A program made the position numbers and the translations under genes. From JAVEDQ01 sp035468175 (GTDB lineage Bacteria; Actinomycetota; Actinomycetes; Frankiales; Frankiaceae), in contig DATITC010000086.1 of assembly GCA_035468175.1 (NCBI GenBank), positions 1 through 5,414 of the forward strand: a DNA stretch of 5,414 nucleotides, given 5' to 3'. Numbering within the stretch: the first letter of the stretch is position 1; each line of letters begins with the position of its first letter. The notes under the pieces were generated by a model. The model was not told where the DNA came from and searched no databases. It saw only the letters and a program-made list of their open reading frames with translations. Shown here piece by piece: positions 1 to 5,320 of this stretch.

Positions 1-190
1 TGCTGATCTGCCCGTCGTCGACATAGCCCGCGATCCGGTCGAACACCTCCAACCGGCGCAGCCGCTGCGCCACCGCGGCCAGCTCAACGTCGCGCAGCTG
101 CCGCATCTCCTCCGCCAGCACCGACGCCGGCAGCCCAGACAGCTCAGCCGCAGCCGCCGCCGTCAACTCCCGCCGCGTCTGTTCGATCAC
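1..190 (-). CDS. DUF222 / 13E12-repeat-type protein, N-terminal part (cut by window edge)
   Basis: This reading frame is open on the minus strand from a GTG at 188-190 to the left edge of the window, about 63 codons. An in-frame TGA lies three codons upstream of the GTG. The translation is alpha-helical and rich in Ala, Leu, Arg and Glu. It ends in a segment reading RRLEVFDRIAGYVDDGQIS, which resembles the 'RLxxFDxRGGYxxDGxxSxxAWLR' stretch of the DUF222 domain in actinobacterial 13E12-repeat proteins. These usually carry a C-terminal HNH nuclease domain, which would lie outside the window. Their cellular role is poorly defined; several mycobacterial members are reported as DNA-damage inducible. 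No good Shine-Dalgarno precedes the GTG. An ATG at 104-106 directly follows GGAGGAG with no spacer, so it is a poor alternative start. The family call rests on recall of sequence pattern, and the start is uncertain. Confidence 0.55.
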   Translation of the reverse strand, partial: MIEQTRRELTAAAAAELSGLPASVLAEEMRQLRDVELAAVAQRLRRLEVFDRIAGYVDDGQIS

Positions 191-198
191 ATGTTCGA
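183..198. promoter_or_regulatory. Candidate LexA/SOS box at the start of the DUF222 gene
   Basis: The plus strand reads TCGATCACATGTTCGA. The actinobacterial (mycobacterial) LexA consensus is TCGAAC-N4-GTTCGA. The match is 11 of 12 defined positions: the right half-site is perfect and the left has one substitution. The site covers the predicted GTG start codon (188-190) of the leftward DUF222 gene, so LexA bound here would block transcription initiation or early elongation. Several 13E12-family genes of M. tuberculosis are described as members of its LexA regulon, which fits. The assignment is from motif and context only. Confidence 0.5.
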
Positions 199-233
199 TT
201 CAAGCAGGAGGGTCCGACAGAAAGCGACCCCAG

Positions 234-270
234 CGGTCAGGCGGTCAGGCGGTCAGGCGGTCAGGCGGTC
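234..270. repeat. 8-bp tandem repeat (CGGTCAGG, 4 perfect copies plus 5 bp)
   Basis: Four perfect contiguous copies of CGGTCAGG occupy 234-265, followed by a partial CGGTC at 266-270. A solitary fifth copy at 281-288, separated by 11 bp, contains the TGA stop codon of copA (284-286). On the minus strand the unit is CCTGACCG and carries TGA. Because 8 is not a multiple of 3, successive units put a stop codon in all three leftward frames. The array lies in the spacer downstream of copA and upstream of the DUF222 gene. It looks like a slippage-type microsatellite seeded from the sequence around the copA stop; any function is unknown. Confidence 0.9.
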
Positions 271-283
271 GACAATCCGACGG

Positions 284-2539
284 TCAGGCGAGCGGCCGAA
301 AGCCCCGCAGCCGCAGGCTGTTGGTCACCACGAAGACGCTGGAGAACGCCATCGCGCCACCGGCGATCATCGGGTTGAGCAGGCCCGCTGCTGCCAGCGG
401 GATCGCCGCGACGTTGTAGGCGAAGGCCCAGAACAGGTTGCCGCGGATGATCGCGAGCGTGCGCCGGGCGAGGCGGATCGCATCGGCCGCCACTCGCAGG
501 TCGCCGCGCACGAGCGTCAGATCCGACGCTTCGATCGCGACGTCCGAACCGGTACCGATGGCCAGCCCGAGATCGGCCCGGGCGAGCGCGGCAGCGTCGT
601 TGACCCCGTCTCCGACCATGGCCACCCGACGACCTTCCGCCTGCAGCCGTGCGACCACGTCGACCTTGCCCTGCGGCAGCACCTCGGCGATGACCTCGTC
701 GATGCCGACCTCGGCTGCCACGGCCCGGGCGACCCGCTCGTTGTCGCCGGTGAGCAGCAGCGGACGCAGTCCCAGCGACCGCAACGAAGCGACTGCCTCG
801 GCGCTGGTGGGCTTGACCGCATCGGCGAGGACGAACAGGCCGGCCACAACACCATCGAGGGCGGCCGCGACCACGGTCGTCCCGGCCGCTTCGCGCTGCT
901 CACGAATTGACGCGAGCGCCGCCGGCAGCGGCACCCCGGCCTGCTCGAGGAACGCCGGCCGTCCGACGGTAACGGCGCGACCGTCGACGCGCCCGCGTAC
1001 CCCCAGACCCTCGACCGATCCGAACTCCTCGACCCGCGCGGCGGTCTCCTCGGCGGGACGGGCAGCAGCGATCGCCCGGCCCAACGGGTGCTCCGAGCTC
1101 GCCTCCAACGCGCCGACCAGCCGCACCAGCAGGGCCGCGTCGACACCCGCGGCGGGCACGACCTCCCGCAGCTCGACGGTGCCGGTGGTCACGGTCCCGG
1201 TCTTGTCCAGGACGATCGTGTCGACGGTGCGCGTCGCCTCGAGCACCTCGGGCCCGCGGACCAGGATGCCGAGCTGGGCCCCGCGACCCGTCCCGACCAG
1301 CAGCGCCGTCGGCGTCGCCAGGCCGAGCGCGCAGGGGCAGGCGACGATGAGCACCGCCACCGCCGCGGAGAGCGCGGCCGCCGACCCGTGCCCGGCGATC
1401 AGGCTGACGACGAGGGTTCCGGTCGCCACGGCGAGCACGACCGGAACGAAGACCGCCGACACTCGGTCGGCGAGACGCTGAACCTGAGCCTTGCCGGATT
1501 GGGCCTCCTCGACCAGCCGGGCCATCTGGGCCAGCTGGGTCTCGGCCCCCACCCGGGTCGCGCGGATGACGAGCCGCCCGCCGGCGTTGACGGTCGCGCC
1601 GAGCACCTCCGAGCCTGTCGAGACCTCGACCGGCACGGATTCACCGGTGACGAGGGAGGCGTCGACCGCCGACCGGCCCTCGACGACGACGCCGTCGGTC
1701 GCAATCTTGTCGCCGGGGCGGACGACGAACTGATCGCCGACCCGCAACTTCTCGACGGGGACGCGAACCTCCATGCCGTTGCGCAGCACAGGAACATCCT
1801 TGGCGCCGAGCTCCAGCAGGGCGCGCAGGGCGGCGCCGGCAGCGCGCCGGGAGCGCACCTCGGCCAAACGCCCGGCCAGCAGAAACGTGGTGACGCCGGC
1901 GGCCACCTCGAAGTAGGTCGCCCCACCCGCGTCTCCTCCGACCCGCAGCTCGAAGCCGTGCCGCATCCCGAGCTCCCCGGCGGAGCCGAAGAACAACGCG
2001 TACAGCGACCAGCCGTACGCGGCGGTGACGCCGATCGACACCAGCGTGTCCATCGTCGTCGCGCCGTGACGCAGGTTGACCGCGGCGGCTCGGTGGAAGG
2101 GCCAGGCCCCCCACAGCGCCACTGGGGTCGCGAGGACCAGGGAGACCCACTGCCATCCACGGAACTGGAGCGGAGGCACCATCGCAAGCAGGATGACGGG
2201 CACGCTCAGGACGGCCGAGACGATCAACCGACGACGCAGGGCGGCGGTGCGCTCCTCGTCCGGATGATCGTCGGAGCCGACCGGGTCGGGCCGCCGGGCG
2301 GTATAGCCGGCGCGCTCGACGGCGGTGATGAGCGCATCGTCCGGTGTCCCTGCGGGTGCGAGCACCGAAGCCTTCTCGGTGGCGAAATTGACGGACGCCT
2401 CGACGCCCTCGAGCTTGTTGAGCCGCTTCTCCACGCGCATCGCGCAGGCGGCACAGGTCATTCCGCCCACGGCCAGGTCGACGCGGCGCAGTTCCTCCTG
2501 CGCCGCGGACGACGGTGGCCGCGCTCCGGTAGTGGTCAC
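284..2539 (-). CDS. copA: Cu(I)-translocating P1B-type ATPase (CopA family), copper exporter
   Basis: This 751-residue inner-membrane pump couples ATP hydrolysis to export of monovalent copper. One N-terminal heavy-metal-associated domain (about 18-85) carries GMTCAAC (26-32) with Cys29 and Cys32. Predicted membrane helices lie near 104-121, 128-148, 163-184, 206-226, 361-382, 386-410, 699-719 and 722-741. The actuator motif TGES is at 298-301 and the transmembrane CPC at 401-403. The phosphorylated Asp445 lies in DKTGT, the nucleotide-binding His484-Pro485 in SSEHPLG, TGDN at 597-600, and the hinge GDGVND at 643-648. Tyr708-Asn709 in helix 7 and MAFSS (730-734) in helix 8 are the Cu(I)-specific P1B-1 signatures, arguing against a Zn/Cd or Co pump. 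The GTG start follows GGGAT, a weak ribosome site, 16 bp after the csoR stop; translation may be coupled. Length is typical of single-HMA CopA/CtpV proteins. Regulation is presumably by CsoR from the upstream operator. No adjacent copZ chaperone is visible. Confidence 0.96.
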   Translation of the reverse strand: MTTTGARPPSSAAQEELRRVDLAVGGMTCAACAMRVEKRLNKLEGVEASVNFATEKASVLAPAGTPDDALITAVERAGYTARRPDPVGSDDHPDEERTAALRRRLIVSAVLSVPVILLAMVPPLQFRGWQWVSLVLATPVALWGAWPFHRAAAVNLRHGATTMDTLVSIGVTAAYGWSLYALFFGSAGELGMRHGFELRVGGDAGGATYFEVAAGVTTFLLAGRLAEVRSRRAAGAALRALLELGAKDVPVLRNGMEVRVPVEKLRVGDQFVVRPGDKIATDGVVVEGRSAVDASLVTGESVPVEVSTGSEVLGATVNAGGRLVIRATRVGAETQLAQMARLVEEAQSGKAQVQRLADRVSAVFVPVVLAVATGTLVVSLIAGHGSAAALSAAVAVLIVACPCALGLATPTALLVGTGRGAQLGILVRGPEVLEATRTVDTIVLDKTGTVTTGTVELREVVPAAGVDAALLVRLVGALEASSEHPLGRAIAAARPAEETAARVEEFGSVEGLGVRGRVDGRAVTVGRPAFLEQAGVPLPAALASIREQREAAGTTVVAAALDGVVAGLFVLADAVKPTSAEAVASLRSLGLRPLLLTGDNERVARAVAAEVGIDEVIAEVLPQGKVDVVARLQAEGRRVAMVGDGVNDAAALARADLGLAIGTGSDVAIEASDLTLVRGDLRVAADAIRLARRTLAIIRGNLFWAFAYNVAAIPLAAAGLLNPMIAGGAMAFSSVFVVTNSLRLRGFRPLA

Positions 2540-2555
2540 GCCCTATCCCGCTCAC

Positions 2556-2840
2556 TCACGAGCGGACCAGGCGGGCGATGGCGTCACTCGCCTCTCGGAG
2601 CTTCTGGTCGGCGGCGTCCCCGCCCTCGGCGATCGCATCGGCAACGCAGTGCGCCATGTGGTCCTCGAGCAGCCCGAGGGCGACAGCCTGCAACGCCTTC
2701 GTGGCGGCGGCGACCTGCGTGAGGATGTCTATGCAGTACGAGTCGTCCTCGACCATGCGCTGCAGACCGCGCACCTGACCTTCGACCCGTCGCAAGCGCT
2801 TCAGGTACTGGTCCTTGTCACCGGTGTATCCGTTCGCCAC
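2556..2840 (-). CDS. csoR: Copper-sensing transcriptional repressor, CsoR family (DUF156)
   Basis: CsoR is a small all-helical repressor that releases DNA when it binds Cu(I). The frame is open from an ATG at 2865-2867 (103 residues), but I prefer the GTG at 2838-2840 (94 residues), for three reasons. The operator overlaps the ATG, a -10-like TATGGT also overlaps it, and GGTGGAGGG lies just upstream of the GTG (spacer short, 3-4 nt). In the long numbering the copper ligands are Cys45, His70 and Cys74. Their 25- and 4-residue spacing equals that of Cys36/His61/Cys65 in M. tuberculosis CsoR. Tyr44 matches the second-shell tyrosine, and Glu92 may match the second-shell glutamate with a small insertion. 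The conserved DNA-binding segment RLRRVEGQVRGLQRMVE is at 24-40. Retention of both Cys and His points to copper sensing rather than to the persulfide (CstR) or formaldehyde (FrmR) branches. It heads the operon with copA and is probably autoregulated. Confidence 0.93.
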   Translation of the reverse strand: MANGYTGDKDQYLKRLRRVEGQVRGLQRMVEDDSYCIDILTQVAAATKALQAVALGLLEDHMAHCVADAIAEGGDAADQKLREASDAIARLVRS

Positions 2841-2843
2841 GTG

Positions 2844-2849
2844 CCCTCC
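2844..2849 (-). promoter_or_regulatory. Ribosome binding site that favours the csoR GTG start
   Basis: On the minus strand GGAGGG lies three bases ahead of the GTG at 2838-2840 (four if GGAGG is taken as the core). The alternative ATG at 2865-2867 has only a run of Gs touching it, which is part of the operator palindrome. The short spacer keeps this call moderate. Confidence 0.5.
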
Positions 2850-2865
2850 ACCGCTCGAGTCCACC

Positions 2866-2883
2866 ATACCCCCGGAGGGTTAT
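2866..2883. promoter_or_regulatory. CsoR-type operator in the csoR-copA promoter
   Basis: The plus strand reads ATACCCCCGGAGGGTTAT, an interrupted palindrome with matching outer blocks ATA-CCC and GGG-TAT (12 of 18 positions symmetric). It resembles the GC-centred CsoR operators, in which TACCC and GGGTA flank a G/C core. It overlaps a minus-strand -10-like TATGGT (2863-2868), so bound CsoR would occlude RNA polymerase. From that -10, transcription would begin near 2856, leaving a leader of about 16 nt before the GTG at 2840. No convincing -35 is visible. Confidence 0.72.
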
Positions 2884-2912
2884 GGGGACCCGGCGCGATG
2901 GGTGGACGGCAG

Positions 2913-2927
2913 CGGCTCAGCGAGCCG
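2913..2927 (-). terminator. Hairpin at the VOC gene stop codon, possible terminator
   Basis: CGGCTC-AGC-GAGCCG is a perfect 6-bp stem with a 3-nt loop. It spans the TGA stop (2917-2919) of the VOC gene and precedes the csoR promoter. No U-tract follows in the leftward direction. It could be a weak or U-less actinobacterial terminator separating the VOC transcript from the copper operon; it could also be chance in GC-rich DNA. Confidence 0.3.
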
Positions 2928-3702
2928 GCATCGCGGCGTTCGGCGCCACGAGCTTGAACTGCGCTCCCCCGGGGTCGGCCGCGGTGGCCAAGCGCCCGTA
3001 CGGGGTGTCCTCGGCCGGCGCGACCACCGTGCCGCCCAGCTCCTGCACCCTCGCCAGCGCGGCGTCCGCGTCGTCCACCGCGAAGTAGACCGACCAGTGC
3101 GACGGCACGCCCTCGGGCAGGAACGCGGCCGCGTCCATGACCCCGGCAGACTGGTTCTCGCCGTCCATCGCCACCGAGTAGCGGAACTCGTCCGTGTCGC
3201 CCATGACAGCGGTGTCCCAGCCGAAGACGTCGCGGTAGAACGAGAGCGCGGTCGCGTAGTCCTTGGTCAGCAGCTCCCACCAGCTCGGGGCGCCGGTCTC
3301 GGCGTAGGTCGCGAAACCGAAGAAGTCCTGCGGCTGCCAGACGCCGATGGCGGCACCGGCGGGGTCGATCACGAATGCCATCGTCCCGGTGTCCCCGACG
3401 CGCATGGCCGGCACGACGACGGTGCCACCCTCCGCCGTCGCGGCAGCCAGCGTCTTCTCGATGTCGTCGGTGGCGAGGTAGATCGACCAGGTGTCCGGTA
3501 CTTCTGCGGACTGCTTGGCCATGCCGCCGGCGACCGGGACTCCGTCCCGCGAGAACATGAAGTAGCCGCCGAACTCCTCGTTCGGCTCGTCCGCGGTCCA
3601 CCCGAACAGGTCGCAGTAGAACGAACGGACGCTGGCAACGTCGCTGGTGGACAGGTCGACCCAGGTGGGGGCGCCGACGGTGGCGGAGGTGCGAGTGGGC
3701 AT
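2917..3702 (-). CDS. Two-domain VOC (glyoxalase/bleomycin-resistance superfamily) protein, Cfp30B-like
   Basis: This 261-residue soluble protein has two tandem vicinal-oxygen-chelate domains, about 13-123 and 139-254. Each begins with the pattern W-x(5-11)-FY-x-x-x-FGW: PTWVDLSTSD...SFYCDLFGW in the first, WWELLTKDYATALSFYRDVFGW-like residues 141-162 in the second. Each ends in a 'DPxGAxxxxWQ/ FKL'-type strand (DPAGAAIGVWQ at 113-123, DPGGAQFKLV at 243-252). Overall pattern and length resemble M. tuberculosis Cfp30B (Rv0577), which is linked to methylglyoxal or related stress; I infer this from memory and cannot assign a substrate. The ATG at 3700-3702 is supported by GAGGAG at 3708-3713, five bases upstream. 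There is no signal peptide or membrane segment. The gene is divergent from the SigG-like sigma gene across 104 bp and co-oriented with csoR-copA, but separated from them by the CsoR operator. Confidence 0.88.
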   Translation of the reverse strand: MPTRTSATVGAPTWVDLSTSDVASVRSFYCDLFGWTADEPNEEFGGYFMFSRDGVPVAGGMAKQSAEVPDTWSIYLATDDIEKTLAAATAEGGTVVVPAMRVGDTGTMAFVIDPAGAAIGVWQPQDFFGFATYAETGAPSWWELLTKDYATALSFYRDVFGWDTAVMGDTDEFRYSVAMDGENQSAGVMDAAAFLPEGVPSHWSVYFAVDDADAALARVQELGGTVVAPAEDTPYGRLATAADPGGAQFKLVAPNAAMPAR

Positions 3703-3750
3703 GGGGACTCCTCAAGGCGGAAGCGGACACCTCCTCAGACGTCGGCCGTC

Positions 3751-3765
3751 CCGATAACTCATCGG
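3751..3765. promoter_or_regulatory. Inverted repeat in the VOC/sigma divergent promoter region
   Basis: CCGAT-AACTC-ATCGG is a perfect 5-bp dyad with a 5-bp spacer. It sits near the middle of the 104-bp region between the two divergent starts (3702 and 3807), a natural place for a shared operator. GACACC (3726-3731) and GGTGTC (3764-3769) form a second, wider and non-concentric inverted pair. No regulator can be named from the sequence. Confidence 0.3.
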
Positions 3766-3780
3766 TGTCTCAGAAGCCGC

Positions 3781-3808
3781 TTGTCCGGAGCGTTGTTGCT
3801 CTTAGCAT
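3781..3808 (+). promoter_or_regulatory. Candidate housekeeping-type promoter of the sigma factor gene
   Basis: TTGTCC (3781-3786) and TAGCAT (3803-3808) are separated by 16 bp. Each matches four of six positions of the -35 (TTGACA) and -10 (TATAAT) consensus. Transcription would start near 3815, downstream of the ATG at 3807 and next to an in-frame GTG at 3816. A leaderless message starting at that GTG is therefore possible. A competing ECF-like reading is TGTCTCA (3766-3772) with CGTT (3791-3794), but its spacing is longer than the known ECF41 motif. Confidence 0.4.
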
Positions 3809-4799
3809 GAGCACCGTGAGCGCACCCACGATCGAGGTCGGCGAACTGGAACTGCGGTTCGAGGAGCACCGCCTCGAGCTACAGGCCTACTGCTACCGCA
3901 TGCTTGCGTCGCCGTTCGAGGCGCAGGACGCGGTGCAGGAGACGTTCATCCGCGCTTGGAAGGCCGTCGACCGATTCGAGGGCCGGTCGTCGCTGCGGTC
4001 CTGGTTGTACCGGATCGCGACCAACGTCTGCCTGGACATGCTCCGCAGCGGGCAGCGGCGCGCGCGGCCGATGGACCTTGGCCCGGCCCGCGAACCCATC
4101 GAGTCGAACCTGAACACGCTGCCGGAGACCACGTGGCTCGAGCCGGCCCCGGACAGCCTGCTCATCTCCGGGGACGGGGACCCGGCGGAGACCGCCGCAG
4201 CCCGTGACTCCGTCCGGTTGGCCTTCGTCGCTGCTCTTCAACACCTCCCCCCGCGGCAGCGAGCGGTGCTCATCCTCTGCGAGGTCCTGCAGTGGAAGGC
4301 GAGCGAAGCCGCGGAGCTGCTCGAGACGAGCGTGGCGTCGGTCAACAGCGCGCTGCAGCGAGCGCGCGCGACGCTCGGCGCGACCCGGCCAAGCCAGGAT
4401 GAGCGCCCCGGCGAGTTGGACGAGGCGAACCAGGCGCTGCTGCTCCGCTACGTGCGTGCCTTCGAGGCCTACGACATCACGGCGCTCACGTCACTGATCC
4501 ACGAGGACGCCACCCAGTCCATGCCGCCGTTCGACCTCTGGCTCTCCGGCCGGGAGGACGTGTTCGCCTGGTGGTTCGGCCCGGGGATCGGATGCAAGGG
4601 CTCCCGGCTCGTGCCGACGACGTCCGCGAACGGGCTGCCGGCGTTCGGCCAGTACAAGCCGAGCCCCGACGGCGGCTACGAGCCGTGGGCGCTGCAGGTC
4701 GTGGACATCCGGGACGGCGGGGTGGCCGAGATGACGTTCTTCCTCGACACCGAGGCGCTGTTCCCGCTGTTCAATCTGCCGCCGAGGCTGGACGGCTGA
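3807..4799 (+). CDS. sigG: ECF-type RNA polymerase sigma factor with C-terminal SnoaL-like domain, SigG/TIGR02960 family
   Basis: This alternative sigma factor directs RNA polymerase to a specific promoter set. From the ATG at 3807 it has 330 residues. Region 2 (about 18-83) includes DAVQETFIRAW (41-51), typical of the core-binding helix, and SSLRSWLYRIATNVCLD (61-77). A linker of about 60 residues follows. Region 4 (about 134-190) has LPPRQRAVLILCEVLQWKASE (147-167, a helix-turn-helix start) and SVASVNSALQRAR (175-187). The remainder (about 203-315) looks like a SnoaL/NTF2-like domain. In ECF groups with such extensions (ECF41/ECF56-type) it is thought to modulate activity in place of a separate anti-sigma factor. 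Order and length fit M. tuberculosis SigG. The frame extends to a GTG at 3765, but the extra 14 residues are unlike the family. Neither start has a Shine-Dalgarno, and a leaderless GTG at 3816 is a good alternative. No anti-sigma gene is adjacent. Confidence 0.9.
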   Translation: MSTVSAPTIEVGELELRFEEHRLELQAYCYRMLASPFEAQDAVQETFIRAWKAVDRFEGRSSLRSWLYRIATNVCLDMLRSGQRRARPMDLGPAREPIESNLNTLPETTWLEPAPDSLLISGDGDPAETAAARDSVRLAFVAALQHLPPRQRAVLILCEVLQWKASEAAELLETSVASVNSALQRARATLGATRPSQDERPGELDEANQALLLRYVRAFEAYDITALTSLIHEDATQSMPPFDLWLSGREDVFAWWFGPGIGCKGSRLVPTTSANGLPAFGQYKPSPDGGYEPWALQVVDIRDGGVAEMTFFLDTEALFPLFNLPPRLDG

Positions 4800-5094
4800 C
4801 CGACTCCTCGGACAGCACGTCTCTGAGCCCGAGGAACGCGACCAGCCCCCGAAGCTGCTCCGAGGCCCCCTGCAGCCGAATGCGGCAACCGCGGCGTCGC
4901 GCCGCCAGTTGCAGGAGGGCCAGGGCCTCGACGGTCACCGCATCGGAGGGAACCGAAGCCACGTCGCAGCTCACCTCCGTCCCCGCGCGATCAGCCAGGA
5001 GATCGCAGACGCGATGGCAGAGCCCGGGCAGGTCAGCGCGGAAGATCGGTCCGCGGATGGCGAAGTCGGACGCGTCGCTGTGCTTCTCGCGCAC
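4771..5094 (-). CDS. STAS-domain protein
   Basis: This is a 107-residue cytosolic protein made almost entirely of one STAS fold (about 9-95). After a short N-terminus comes the strand FAIRGPIFRADLPGLCHRV, then a helix, the strand TEVSCDVAS (39-47), the DAVTVEALALLQLAARRRG segment (51-69), and RIRLQGAS...LRGLVAFLGLRDVL (71-94). STAS domains occur in anti-sigma factor antagonists (SpoIIAA type) and in MlaB-like proteins. The canonical phospho-acceptor loop (D-S-S-G-L) is not evident; Thr54 is the nearest candidate, so classical phospho-switching is uncertain. I chose the GTG at 5092-5094 because GGGAGG lies five bases upstream. An in-frame ATG at 5277 would add 61 residues of low-complexity, non-STAS sequence antisense to the DUF1330 remnant. 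Its 3' end overlaps the convergent sigma gene by 29 bp. Its partner is unknown. Confidence 0.8.
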   Translation of the reverse strand: MREKHSDASDFAIRGPIFRADLPGLCHRVCDLLADRAGTEVSCDVASVPSDAVTVEALALLQLAARRRGCRIRLQGASEQLRGLVAFLGLRDVLSEESVSRPASAAD

Positions 5095-5108
5095 GCCGGC
5101 CTCCCTCC

Positions 5109-5127
5109 CGACCAAGCTCTCTGGTCG
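5109..5127. promoter_or_regulatory. Inverted repeat in the STAS leader/promoter
   Basis: CGACCA-AGCTCTC-TGGTCG is a perfect 6-bp dyad with a 7-nt spacer. One arm coincides with the putative -10 (5122-5127) and the other abuts the ribosome binding site of the STAS gene. It could be an operator over the start site or a leader hairpin. A second small dyad, CGTTC-C-GAACG, lies at 5137-5147 inside the putative promoter spacer. No regulator can be assigned. Confidence 0.35.
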
Positions 5128-5150
5128 AGATGCAGACGTTCCGAACGCGC
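5122..5150 (-). promoter_or_regulatory. Candidate SigG-type promoter of the STAS gene
   Basis: On the minus strand GCGCGT (5145-5150) and CGACCA (5122-5127) are separated by 17 bp. As I recall it, the consensus published for M. tuberculosis SigG is GCGNGT-N15-18-CGANCA, so all defined positions match. Start of transcription would fall near 5115. That leaves a leader of about 20 nt holding the GGGAGG ribosome site before the GTG at 5094, a sensible geometry. If right, the neighbouring sigma factor transcribes this gene. The consensus is from memory and the motif is short. Confidence 0.45.
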
Positions 5151-5179
5151 AATCCTCATCGCTGGGTCGCCTCCGACGG

Positions 5180-5320
5180 ATCGACGCCACGTTGGAACCC
5201 TTCTCGGGCCGCTTCCTGGTCCACGGCGCCGCCCCGCAGCTGATGGACGGCGAGCTCCCCGGGGTGGTCGTCGTCATCGGGTTCCCGGACCTCGATTCGG
5301 CGGCCGCTGCGCCCCAGTAG
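5180..5320 (+). pseudogene. DUF1330 domain gene remnant, truncated at both ends
   Basis: In the plus frame ending with TAG at 5318-5320, 46 residues run from IDATLEPFSGRFLVHGAAPQ to VVVVIGFPDLDSAAAAPQ. This matches the core of DUF1330 proteins, which read roughly 'xTLAPFGGRFLVRGG...EGxWPGxxVVIEFPSLEAAxAWYxSPEYQ'. The usual N-terminal 20-25 residues and a start codon are missing; the frame upstream has no family resemblance in any reading frame. The Trp-Tyr and SPEYQ tail is also lost. In the +1 frame from 5313, PSSQPLRPL faintly recalls 'SPxYQPLRPLR', suggesting a frameshift near 5311. The family is of unknown function. The fragment lies in the promoter side of the STAS gene. Family recognition is from pattern memory. 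Confidence 0.55.

Noticed and set aside
234..290. CRISPR-like array
   Set aside because: The unit is only 8 bp, contiguous and without spacers; it is a simple tandem repeat.
1088..2722. 544-codon open frame on the plus strand antisense to copA and csoR
   Set aside because: The translation is Arg/Gly/Asp/His-rich with no recognisable domain and lies opposite a clearly functional ATPase. Long antisense frames are common in DNA this GC-rich.
2801..3730. 309-codon minus-strand frame overlapping the VOC gene
   Set aside because: It is an Arg-rich out-of-frame shadow of the VOC gene, which has clear domains and a ribosome site.
3781..3808. RecA-independent DNA-damage promoter (TTGTC...TAnnnT) upstream of the sigma gene, as described for mycobacterial sigG
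   Set aside because: TTGTC and TAGCAT are present, but the spacing is about 5 bp too long for that motif and the bases after TTGTC do not match. A housekeeping-type promoter fits better.
2815..3810. 331-codon plus-strand frame antisense to the VOC gene
   Set aside because: Low-complexity Arg/Val/Gly translation without family resemblance; an antisense shadow.
5095..5277. N-terminal extension of the STAS gene to an ATG at 5277
   Set aside because: The 61 extra residues show no STAS similarity and are antisense to the DUF1330 remnant. A strong Shine-Dalgarno supports the GTG at 5094.
4571..5320. 249-codon plus-strand frame across the sigma 3' end, STAS region and DUF1330 remnant
   Set aside because: Only the last ~46 codons resemble a protein family. 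The rest is out-of-frame sigma sequence and the antisense of the STAS gene, so it is not one gene.
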